A stretch of DNA of 15,180 nucleotides, from the NCBI GenBank assembly GCA_002327905.1, contig DCUY01000108.1, positions 1 to 15,180 on the forward strand, written 5' to 3'. The notes below the pieces were generated by a model that saw only the letters and a program-made list of their open reading frames with translations, was not told where the DNA came from and made no database searches. How positions within the stretch are numbered: the stretch's first letter is position 1; every line of letters begins with the position of its first letter. A program made the translations under genes and the position numbers. Source of the DNA: Caldifarciminota bacterium UBA2202 (GTDB lineage: Bacteria > Hydrothermota > 32-111). Positions 1-6,921 of the stretch are shown one piece after another.

Positions 1-76
1 AGCGGAGCGGACTGATGTTTTTGCTCAGAACTGTAAAGATAAGCAATTTAATCAAATGTGAAATAAAATCTCGTAT

Positions 77-100
77 GGGGCGGACCTGTGTGTTAGGCCC
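77..100. repeat. Possible decayed GC-rich palindromic repeat remnant
   Basis: A GC-rich island in AT-rich intergenic DNA begins GGGGCGGACCTGTGTGT and ends in GGCCC. The outer GGGC/GCCC arms and an inner AC/GT pair can form an imperfect hairpin around a CTGTGT loop. From memory, this resembles short palindromic repeats (a perfect version would have GGGCGGAC pairing with GTCCGCCC) scattered through intergenic regions of many environmental bacterial genomes. This copy would be degenerate. The identification rests on pattern recall and a single copy in the window. Confidence 0.3.
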
Positions 101-227
101 GACAGAAACAAATCAAAAAATATGATGCAACCTGTTGTAGAATATTGAGAGAAATTCTGTAAAGTTCATCAGAAAACAAAGAAGTATGTGCACAAGGCGG
201 ATACAAAACATAAAGTAATTCAAAGTA

Positions 228-256
228 TTGATTTAATTATCTTTTTATGTTATATT
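228..256 (+). promoter_or_regulatory. Putative sigma70-type promoter of the chemosensory operon
   Basis: TTGATT at 228-233 and TATATT at 251-256 are separated by 17 bases, and the start codon of the first gene follows at 291. Spacing and position fit a housekeeping promoter. However, the region is so AT-rich that chance matches are likely, and another TATA-like stretch lies at 261-270. Confidence 0.35.
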
Positions 257-290
257 TTTTTATTATATAACAAGGCAAAAAAGGAATAAA

Positions 291-3200
291 ATGAAATGGG
301 ATTTTAGTTTGAAGAAAAAGCAGATTAAAAACCAGCAGTCAAGTGAAATTGATAGCACTGCCGTTATTTACGCACTTAAAACCATAAGAATAGATGAAGA
401 GGAGCTTCTCGGTATAAACAGAGAAGCATTGGATATACTTTCAACGATAAATGACAATGAAAATATACTCGCAGGAGAGATTCAGAAGGTTGAAGAGAAA
501 GGGCACAAGCTTTACGCATCAATTCAAATTGTATCGGAAGCCGCGGATGTATTGATTGAATACGCCAGAAGTTCAAATGAAAAAACGAATGCAGGAATAA
601 ATGAAATTAATAATATAATTCAGCAGTTGACAGTATTTACCGAGAGCACTTCAAACATATTGTCTTTTATACAGCCGTTTAACGAATATTCGCAGAAAAT
701 CGGATTTATAACCGATATAATTTTCAATATAGCTCAGATGAGTGAATCTGCCGCAAGGAATGCAGGCATCAAGGCGTATCATGCGGGAGAGAGCGGCAGG
801 GGATTTGAAGTAATTGCAGACAGGATGCTGATGCTCGCCAATAAGACATTCAAGCTGACAAAGAAGATTCCTGAAGGCATAAATGAAATTCAAAAACATA
901 CACTCAATATTATCAGCATTATAAATCAGACGAAGAATTCCACTGAGAGCATGAAAAAGACTATCAATGTTCTGTCATTCAGGCTCAAGGATGGGGAAAA
1001 CAATCTTAGGGATATAGTGAAGAATTCGGACAAAATGAAGGAATTCATTTCCATTCAAGATAGTAACAAAGCCACTATAACAGAATTGAATAAGGATGTC
1101 ACGAATGTTATTTCTTCAAGCCTCCAATCAAGCGAGAAGCTTTCGACAATGGTGAAGACTCAGGCTGACATCAAAGTTTCGCTTCTGAATCTGATGCAAC
1201 AGATAGATATTATAATGGATATGATAACAAACAACAGAAATTTGATGCCTGCCATTTCTACTGAAATAAAATTGTTCAAGAAAATAGAGAATTATCTGAA
1301 AAACAGCAAATACATATCCGAGCAGATAATTTCAATCATCGACGAATTCATAGACAGCAATTCCTCTCAGGTGGGTTTTATCACAAAATACAAAGATACA
1401 ATTGATTCAATTGAAGAGAATGAGCACATGATTTTGAAAAATGTCGGAGATGTTGAAGACAATATCAATCTGCTTATCAGTTCGGTAAATGACTTTTCGA
1501 CAAATGTGAATGCAGTCATGACTGAAATAGGAGTGATGAAGGCAGTCATTCTTGAGCTGAATGAAATTTTCGTCAGTGTTTCCAAAAATCTCGAATTTAT
1601 TCTTGAGACAAGCAATGAACTAAAGGAATTGTCCGAACAGACAAGGCTTCTCTCATTGTACGCATCCATTGAAGCGGCGAGAGCGGGAAAATTCCAGCAA
1701 TCTCTGTCAGTCATAGTAATTCAGACAAAGGATCTTATAGTCAAGGCTTCTGAAGCATCTCAGGAGATAAACAAGATAGTGACAAATATGCAGATGGTTA
1801 TTCACAATGTAATGTCTATAGTATCGGATGAAATAGAATCATCCAATAAAATCGAGTATTCAATAAAAAACAGCAAAGAGATAATAGATAACATAAAGGA
1901 GTCTTCCGATAATTTCAAAAGTCTTATAAAGGAGATATACGATTCCGTCTCTGCGCAGGAAAAAATCAGAAGCGACATACTGCAGACTTACAATGGAATT
2001 AAGGGTGAAACCAAAAAAATAAACGAAAAAGCGAATGACCTTTTCAGCATACTGAAGCAGGATTTGCTGAAGACTGAAGATTCAATACAGATGAGTGTCG
2101 GAATAGAGGACAATATGGGGAAGAGGTTCAATATTACGCGCAACGCAGAGAAGAACAGATTCAAATTTGTTATGAGAAATCTTCCTGTCCATTGGCATCC
2201 GTGCCTGATAGGAGACGCGACGAGCAATCATATTCTGCAGCTTTATAATGCAGGACTGGTGAAGTTCGGCAAAGATACTAATGTGATTCCTTCTCTGGCG
2301 AAATACTGGACAATAAATGAGGATGCTACTGAGTGGACTTTCTTCTTAAGGGAGAATGCATATTTCCATGACGGAACTCCTGTGACTGCTGAGGATGTCA
2401 AAGAATCATTTAAGAGAGTGGTTCTTTCGCCGAATGCTCCTTTTGTGAATATGATAAAGGGAGCTCCGGAATATCTTAAAAGAAGGACAAAGGATATTGA
2501 AGGAATAAAAATCATAAACGAATATACCATAAAATTTTTCTTGGATTATCCGTATATACCATTTCTCTCCAATCTTGCAGTCTGCCCGCTTTCAGTGATC
2601 AAAAGGGATATGGTGCGTTTTACTGATGATCAAATGCGTTTAAATCCGATAGGATGCGGGCCCTTTATAGTTTCGGAAATAACAAATGAACATATAATTC
2701 TTGAATCGAATCATCATCATTTTGAAGGAGAGCCTTACCTTGACACAATTGAAATAATAATAGGCGATGATTCCCAATCATTCAACAGACTGTTGACGCA
2801 TGAAATTGATTTTGCGGAGATAGATGCTGAAAATATCGACACTATAAAGAAGAACAACAGAATAGACATAAGAGTTATGTCCACACCCTCTCTTGATATT
2901 CAGTATGTAGGCATGAATATGATGAAGAAGAATGAGATAACTCTCTACAAGCAGGTGAGGCAGGCTCTTAATTACGCAACCGACAAGAGCAGATATATAA
3001 ATGAAACTATGAACGGGGCCGGATTGGCGGCAAAGGGGATATTCCCGCCCACATTGTCCGCTTTCAACAAGTCACTGCAGGGGTATCCGTACAATCCGCA
3101 TAAAGCAAAAGATTTAATGAAAGAAGTCGGGCTCGGAGAAGGAGTCAAACACTATTTTGAAATGATATGCTCTGATTCCGACAAAGTTTTAAAAAGAGCG

Positions 3201-3647
3201 GAGATGCTAAAGGACATGTGGCAGGAGATAGGAATAAAGATTAAAATTGTCCCTCTTCCTTGGCTTGAACTTCTTGGCAGAATGCATGCCGGTAAGACTG
3301 AGCTCTTCATGATGGGATGGGCGGGCGACACGGGAGAACCTGACAATTTCCTTTATCCGTTGTTTCACTCGGATAGTTTTGGAGACGGAGGCAATAATAC
3401 ATGCTATTCAAACAGAAGAGTCGATGAGATGATAGTGAAGGCGAGGCAGATAACAAATTATGATTCACGAATGCAGTTATATCAGGATATAGAGAAGATT
3501 CTTGTGGAAGATGCGCCTATGGTATTTCTGACTCATGTATACAATCAGGTTGCAGTAGCCAGCAGGACTCACGGATACTATGTACATCCTCTGAGTGTTC
3601 ATCCCATAGAGTATGTGTGGAAGGAGTGGTCTGAAAATGGCGAATAG
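291..3647 (+). CDS. Cytoplasmic double-tip MCP-like receptor fused to a family-5 solute-binding domain
   Basis: Predicted chemoreceptor of 1118 residues. Residues about 20-615 are almost wholly helical and heptad-like and contain two MCP-type hairpin tips. The first is around residues 137-183, with AGESGRGFEVIADRM (165-179) matching the descending arm of a canonical tip. The second is around 444-486, with SEQTRLLSLYASIEAARAGK (448-467) matching the ascending arm and turn. Residues about 622-1115 form a full-length SBP_bac_5 (OppA/DppA/NikA-like) domain, with NPIGCGP at 785-791, QALNYATDKS at 891-900 and GWAGDTGEPDNF at 1009-1020. There is no signal peptide (start MKWDFSLKKK) and no hydrophobic span, so the binding domain should be cytosolic. 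Domain order is reversed from a usual receptor, where the sensor is N-terminal. It heads the che operon and overlaps cheW by 11 bases, so it is probably the cognate receptor. AAGGA at 280-284 serves the ATG. The ligand is unknown; a peptide or similar small solute is inferred from the family. Confidence 0.85.
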   Translation: MKWDFSLKKKQIKNQQSSEIDSTAVIYALKTIRIDEEELLGINREALDILSTINDNENILAGEIQKVEEKGHKLYASIQIVSEAADVLIEYARSSNEKTNAGINEINNIIQQLTVFTESTSNILSFIQPFNEYSQKIGFITDIIFNIAQMSESAARNAGIKAYHAGESGRGFEVIADRMLMLANKTFKLTKKIPEGINEIQKHTLNIISIINQTKNSTESMKKTINVLSFRLKDGENNLRDIVKNSDKMKEFISIQDSNKATITELNKDVTNVISSSLQSSEKLSTMVKTQADIKVSLLNLMQQIDIIMDMITNNRNLMPAISTEIKLFKKIENYLKNSKYISEQIISIIDEFIDSNSSQVGFITKYKDTIDSIEENEHMILKNVGDVEDNINLLISSVNDFSTNVNAVMTEIGVMKAVILELNEIFVSVSKNLEFILETSNELKELSEQTRLLSLYASIEAARAGKFQQSLSVIVIQTKDLIVKASEASQEINKIVTNMQMVIHNVMSIVSDEIESSNKIEYSIKNSKEIIDNIKESSDNFKSLIKEIYDSVSAQEKIRSDILQTYNGIKGETKKINEKANDLFSILKQDLLKTEDSIQMSVGIEDNMGKRFNITRNAEKNRFKFVMRNLPVHWHPCLIGDATSNHILQLYNAGLVKFGKDTNVIPSLAKYWTINEDATEWTFFLRENAYFHDGTPVTAEDVKESFKRVVLSPNAPFVNMIKGAPEYLKRRTKDIEGIKIINEYTIKFFLDYPYIPFLSNLAVCPLSVIKRDMVRFTDDQMRLNPIGCGPFIVSEITNEHIILESNHHHFEGEPYLDTIEIIIGDDSQSFNRLLTHEIDFAEIDAENIDTIKKNNRIDIRVMSTPSLDIQYVGMNMMKKNEITLYKQVRQALNYATDKSRYINETMNGAGLAAKGIFPPTLSAFNKSLQGYPYNPHKAKDLMKEVGLGEGVKHYFEMICSDSDKVLKRAEMLKDMWQEIGIKIKIVPLPWLELLGRMHAGKTELFMMGWAGDTGEPDNFLYPLFHSDSFGDGGNNTCYSNRRVDEMIVKARQITNYDSRMQLYQDIEKILVEDAPMVFLTHVYNQVAVASRTHGYYVHPLSVHPIEYVWKEWSENGE
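3621..3626 (+). promoter_or_regulatory. Ribosome binding site that fixes the cheW start
   Basis: AAGGAG lies 10 bases before the ATG at 3637, inside the end of the receptor gene. It supports 3637 over the in-frame ATG at 3613, which would add eight residues that are not CheW-like and lacks a site of its own. Confidence 0.6.
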
Positions 3648-4038
3648 GCAGATAATCGTATTCTTTCTTGAGAACAAGAGATACGGAGTTGAAATAGAGA
3701 ATGTCAATGATATTTATGAGAAAATGGAGTCAGTGAGAGTTCCGAATACTGATGAATTCATAGACGGAATAATAAATCTCAGAGGAGATGTAGTCACTCT
3801 TATAAATCTGAAGAAGCGCCTGAAAGTCGACAGGGTAAAGGAAGAGGAAAATATAATCATTTGCGAAATGAATAAAGACAAGTTCGGACTGACAGTTGAC
3901 GGAATAGACGGAATTATCAGGCTTGAGAAGAATGAAAATGAGACTCCGACGGATTCGGGTTTCATAAAGGGATTTATTGAAAAGGACGGCAAGCAGATTA
4001 TCATAATAGATTTAAAAAAGATTTTAACAAAAAATTAG
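3637..4038 (+). CDS. cheW: CheW chemotaxis coupling protein
   Basis: Single-domain CheW of 133 residues, within the usual range for a minimal CheW. It couples receptor tips to the P5 domain of CheA at the cytoplasmic array. The N-terminus QIIVFFLENKRYGVEIENV and the core FIDGIINLRGDVVTLINL (residues 41-58) match the family signature of a GxINLRGxV-type strand pair followed by a D/NL-K/R segment. A second half with LTVDGIDGII and a closing strand IIIIDLKKIL completes the double beta-barrel fold. The start at 3637 is chosen because MANRQIIVFF is a normal CheW N-terminus and an AAGGAG lies upstream. The gene overlaps the receptor by 11 bases and ends 10 bases before cheY, so translation is likely coupled. 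Confidence 0.93.
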   Translation: MANRQIIVFFLENKRYGVEIENVNDIYEKMESVRVPNTDEFIDGIINLRGDVVTLINLKKRLKVDRVKEEENIIICEMNKDKFGLTVDGIDGIIRLEKNENETPTDSGFIKGFIEKDGKQIIIIDLKKILTKN

Positions 4039-4048
4039 GAGGACATAT

Positions 4049-4417
4049 ATGTCAACAAGGGTGCTAATTGTGGATGATGCAATTTTTATGAGAAGGATGA
4101 TTGCAGACATCCTCAAAAAAGAAGGTTTCGAAATCTGCGGTGAGGCGGGAACAGGAGCGCAGGCAGTGACAATGTACAGAGAGACTCAACCTGATCTGGT
4201 TACAATGGACATTATTATGCCTGACATGTCGGGAATTGATGCAGTCAGGGAGATTATAAAGGAATTTCCCAATGCAAAAATTCTCATGGTCTCTGCAATG
4301 GGACAGCAGTCCCTTGTAGTTGAAGCGATTCAGGCAGGAGCGAAAGATTTTGTAGTAAAACCGTTTCAACCGTCAAGGGTCTTGGAATCAGTCAGCAGAA
4401 TACTGAACATGAAGTAA
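4049..4417 (+). CDS. cheY: CheY-like single-domain response regulator
   Basis: Receiver-only protein of 122 residues that accepts phosphate from CheA. The acidic pair D9-D10, the phosphoacceptor D54 (in VTMDIIMPDMSG), the switch residue S82 (in MVSAMG) and K104 (in FVVKPF) are all present, so it should be active. No output domain is attached, so it acts by binding a partner. The overall sequence resembles the CheY of bacteria that also use CheC (Thermotoga/Bacillus type). AGGAGG at 4037-4042 overlaps the cheW stop codon and sits six bases before the ATG. CheA follows after one base. Its target here is not stated by the sequence. The downstream TPR and PATAN proteins are candidates, since flagellar switch genes are not in the window. 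Confidence 0.95.
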   Translation: MSTRVLIVDDAIFMRRMIADILKKEGFEICGEAGTGAQAVTMYRETQPDLVTMDIIMPDMSGIDAVREIIKEFPNAKILMVSAMGQQSLVVEAIQAGAKDFVVKPFQPSRVLESVSRILNMK

Positions 4418-4418
4418 G

Positions 4419-6299
4419 ATGGATACTTCAAAGTACGAAGAGTTATTTATAAGTGAATCGGAAGAGTACATAGAGCAGATCTCTGCCGCTCTTCTCCAGC
4501 TTGAACGGAACGCATCTGACACGGAATCCGTAAATGTAATTTTTAGGGCAATGCACACTTTGAAGGGTATGGCCGCTTCAATGGGGTATGTGGAGATATC
4601 TCAGGTTGCCCATGGACTTGAAGATGTCATGGATGCCATCAGGAACAAGAAACTGAGTCTTTCAAATGAACTCATAGACCTGCTTCTGAAGGGGAATGAC
4701 TATCTGGATGCAATGGTTCACAAAAAAAACATTGATAAAAATGTATTTGGAAGTTTCAGAAATGTGCTTGAATCTATCAAAGTCGGAACAAGCACCTTTG
4801 AAAAATCAGAGAAGAAGGAAGAGTCGCTTCCTGAAAAGAGGCAGACAGGAGATTATTCTTCTGCTTTGGAAATAATTTTCACAGATGATGTCATGCTGAA
4901 ATCCGCAAGAGCTTTCTTAGTAGTTAAGACTGCTCAAGACAAAGGCATATTTGTAAAGACAGAACCTGACATGGATGCAGTGATGCGCGAGGAATTTGAC
5001 AAATCATTTCTTCTTTACCTGAACACTGATGAAAATATTGATGTTCTTATTCAGGATATAAAAAAGATTCCGGAGATAAAGGACGCGGTCTTGAAGAAGA
5101 CCGAAAAAGATGAAGACGGACATGATGAAATCGTGAATCAGAGAAAAGATATAAAAGTATCTCTTGAGCGTCTTGACAATCTGCAGAATTATGCTTCAGA
5201 GCTTGTAATAGCAAGAGGAAGGCTGCAGCAGATAGCATACAGCACTCAAAATGAGGAGCTGATAAATGCCTTAAACAGCACTTCAAAGATAATTACGAAT
5301 ATTCAAGACGAAGTTATGAAAATCCGCATGGTTCCTGTGTGGCAGATATTTGACAGATATCCGAGATACATAAGGGACCTTTCAAATAAACTAAATAAGA
5401 AAATAGAACTTGTAGTAAAAGGAAGAGATATAGAGCTTGACAGGGCTCTTCTCAATGCTCTTGCAGACCCGCTTCTGCATCTGCTAAGAAATTCAGTCGA
5501 CCACGGAGTCGAAAGTCCGGAAGAGAGGGTCAGAAAAGGAAAGAAAGAGCAGGGCACTATTGTGCTTGAGGCTAAGAGGCTGAAGAATGCGATACTGATT
5601 ATTGTCACTGATGACGGAATGGGGCTTGATACTGAAAAAATTCTTAAGAAGGCAATTGAAAGAGGCCTTGTAAATGAAGACCATGCAAAGAATCTCACTC
5701 AAGCCGATATTTTCCATTTTATAACTCACAGCGGCTTCTCCACAAAAGACGAAGTGAGCGATGTCTCAGGCAGAGGAGTCGGAGTTGACGCGGTAAGAAG
5801 TGTTCTTAAACAGATAGGCGGTTCATTTGAAATAGCATCTGAGAAGGACAAAGGGACGACTTTCACATTGAAGGTTCCTCTCACTCTTGCAATAATAAAG
5901 ACTCTTCAGGTGAATGTGGGTAAGGAGATTTACATTATCCCTCTGACTCATATAATTGAAACTATTGATATCAAGGAAGAGGAGATTCAGAAAATAATGG
6001 GGCGCGAAGTCTTCATTTTAAGAGACCAGCTGATTCCCATTATAAGAGTTTCGGATATATATAAAGTTGAAATAAATGAAAAGAAGACGGAATACTCAAT
6101 TGTTCTTGTGGATGTTGATGACAATCATTACGGCATCTTGGTTGATGAATTTGTCGAACAGTCTGAAGTTGTTGTCAAATCTCTCAGAGGCATGCTCTCC
6201 GGCATTCAAGGTCTTGCCGGAGTAACGATTCTAAATAACGGCATGCCATCATTCATAGTTGATGTTCCGGGCTTATTACAAATGGCAAAAGTGGGGTAA
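4419..6299 (+). CDS. cheA: CheA chemotaxis histidine kinase
   Basis: Complete five-domain CheA of 626 residues. The HPt domain (about 1-110) has the phosphoacceptor H46 in AMHTLKGMAASMG. A Thermotoga-like P2 domain occupies about 146-226 and would dock CheY. The P3 dimerisation helices span about 242-325 (KVSLERLDNLQNYASELVIA). The P4 ATPase has its N box at 355-363 (HLLRNSVDHG), DDGMGLD at 398-404 and SGRGVGVD at 450-457. The P5 CheW-like domain covers about 490-624. All catalytic motifs look intact. The kinase autophosphorylates at H46 under receptor/CheW control and passes phosphate to CheY. It starts one base after the cheY stop and ends two bases before cheC. There is no fused receiver domain, unlike many CheA proteins of pilus-type systems. 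Confidence 0.96.
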   Translation: MDTSKYEELFISESEEYIEQISAALLQLERNASDTESVNVIFRAMHTLKGMAASMGYVEISQVAHGLEDVMDAIRNKKLSLSNELIDLLLKGNDYLDAMVHKKNIDKNVFGSFRNVLESIKVGTSTFEKSEKKEESLPEKRQTGDYSSALEIIFTDDVMLKSARAFLVVKTAQDKGIFVKTEPDMDAVMREEFDKSFLLYLNTDENIDVLIQDIKKIPEIKDAVLKKTEKDEDGHDEIVNQRKDIKVSLERLDNLQNYASELVIARGRLQQIAYSTQNEELINALNSTSKIITNIQDEVMKIRMVPVWQIFDRYPRYIRDLSNKLNKKIELVVKGRDIELDRALLNALADPLLHLLRNSVDHGVESPEERVRKGKKEQGTIVLEAKRLKNAILIIVTDDGMGLDTEKILKKAIERGLVNEDHAKNLTQADIFHFITHSGFSTKDEVSDVSGRGVGVDAVRSVLKQIGGSFEIASEKDKGTTFTLKVPLTLAIIKTLQVNVGKEIYIIPLTHIIETIDIKEEEIQKIMGREVFILRDQLIPIIRVSDIYKVEINEKKTEYSIVLVDVDDNHYGILVDEFVEQSEVVVKSLRGMLSGIQGLAGVTILNNGMPSFIVDVPGLLQMAKVG

Positions 6300-6301
6300 A
6301 C

Positions 6302-6916
6302 ATGGATTTAAAGGATTTGAAAGATTTTCATCTTGACGGAATCAAAGAAATCTCCAATATAGGCGGAGGTCACGCTGCAACAGTCCTTTCACAGCTGATA
6401 AACAGAAAGGTCATGGTTTCAGTGCCCAAAGTCCACATAATATCTTCCGAAGATGTTTACAGAATAATAAACAATGAAGACGAAATAGTCACAGGCTGTC
6501 TGGTGAAGTTTTTAGGAGACCTTACAGGCAGAACTCTGCTGATTTTTCCGAGAGACCAGTCAATGCTTCTTGTTGACATGGTTATGGGAAAAGAAGAGGG
6601 AACAACGACAATTCTCTCTGAAATTGAACAGTCTGCAATAAAGGAAGTTGCAAACATAGTCATAAGCTCGTATCTCACGGCGCTCAGCGATTTCCTTAAC
6701 ATGCTTATTCTCCCTTCAGTCCCGAATCTTGTGATTGATGTGGGGTCGGCGGTGCTGACATCGGCATACATTGACTTCTCAGTAAATAAGGACATTGTAT
6801 TCTGCGTAGAGACAGAATTTTCATTTGAAGAAGATTCCCAGAATTTAAAGGGATATCTGATTCTTCTTCCTGACCCTGTCTCTCTCAAAAAACTGCTTGA
6901 TTTTCTTAACAGGTAG
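6302..6916 (+). CDS. cheC: CheC phosphatase of phosphorylated CheY
   Basis: CheC-family protein of 204 residues, the usual length. Both active-site helices fit the family pattern D/S-x3-E-x2-N-x22-P. Site one is D12, E16, N19 and P42 (DGIKEISNI). Site two is S111, E115, N118 and P141 (SAIKEVANIV). This favours a true two-site CheC over CheX or a FliY fragment. The family dephosphorylates CheY-P and in other bacteria is stimulated by the deamidase CheD. No cheD lies in this window. It is tightly packed between cheA (two bases) and the large TPR gene (five bases), so it supplies signal termination for this pathway. Confidence 0.92.
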   Translation: MDLKDLKDFHLDGIKEISNIGGGHAATVLSQLINRKVMVSVPKVHIISSEDVYRIINNEDEIVTGCLVKFLGDLTGRTLLIFPRDQSMLLVDMVMGKEEGTTTILSEIEQSAIKEVANIVISSYLTALSDFLNMLILPSVPNLVIDVGSAVLTSAYIDFSVNKDIVFCVETEFSFEEDSQNLKGYLILLPDPVSLKKLLDFLNR

Positions 6917-6921
6917 GAAAA

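Larger units (their letters stand above)
1..290. other. Leader region without a supportable gene
   Basis: This stretch precedes the chemosensory operon. Frame 2 is open from the left edge to a TGA at 59-61 and could be the last 19 codons of a gene that starts outside the window, but nothing in it is recognisable. Frame 3 is open to a TGA at 123-125, also without recognisable content. The second half (from about 205) becomes very AT-rich and holds the promoter-like elements listed separately. A GC-rich hairpin-like remnant lies at 77-100. I looked for RNase P RNA, tmRNA and tRNA signatures and saw none. Confidence 0.5.

Noticed and set aside
15..125. Small frame-3 reading frame starting at the ATG at 15
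   Set aside because: No ribosome binding site or recognisable product, and it runs through the repeat-like element.
77..205. Possible structured RNA (RNase P, tmRNA or intron fragment) in the leader
   Set aside because: Scattered GGCGG and CCGAC motifs looked suggestive, but none of the conserved cores of those RNAs could be followed.
3613..3636. Longer cheW form starting at the ATG at 3613
   Set aside because: It adds eight residues not typical of CheW and deepens the overlap with the receptor gene; the AAGGAG at 3621-3626 serves the ATG at 3637.
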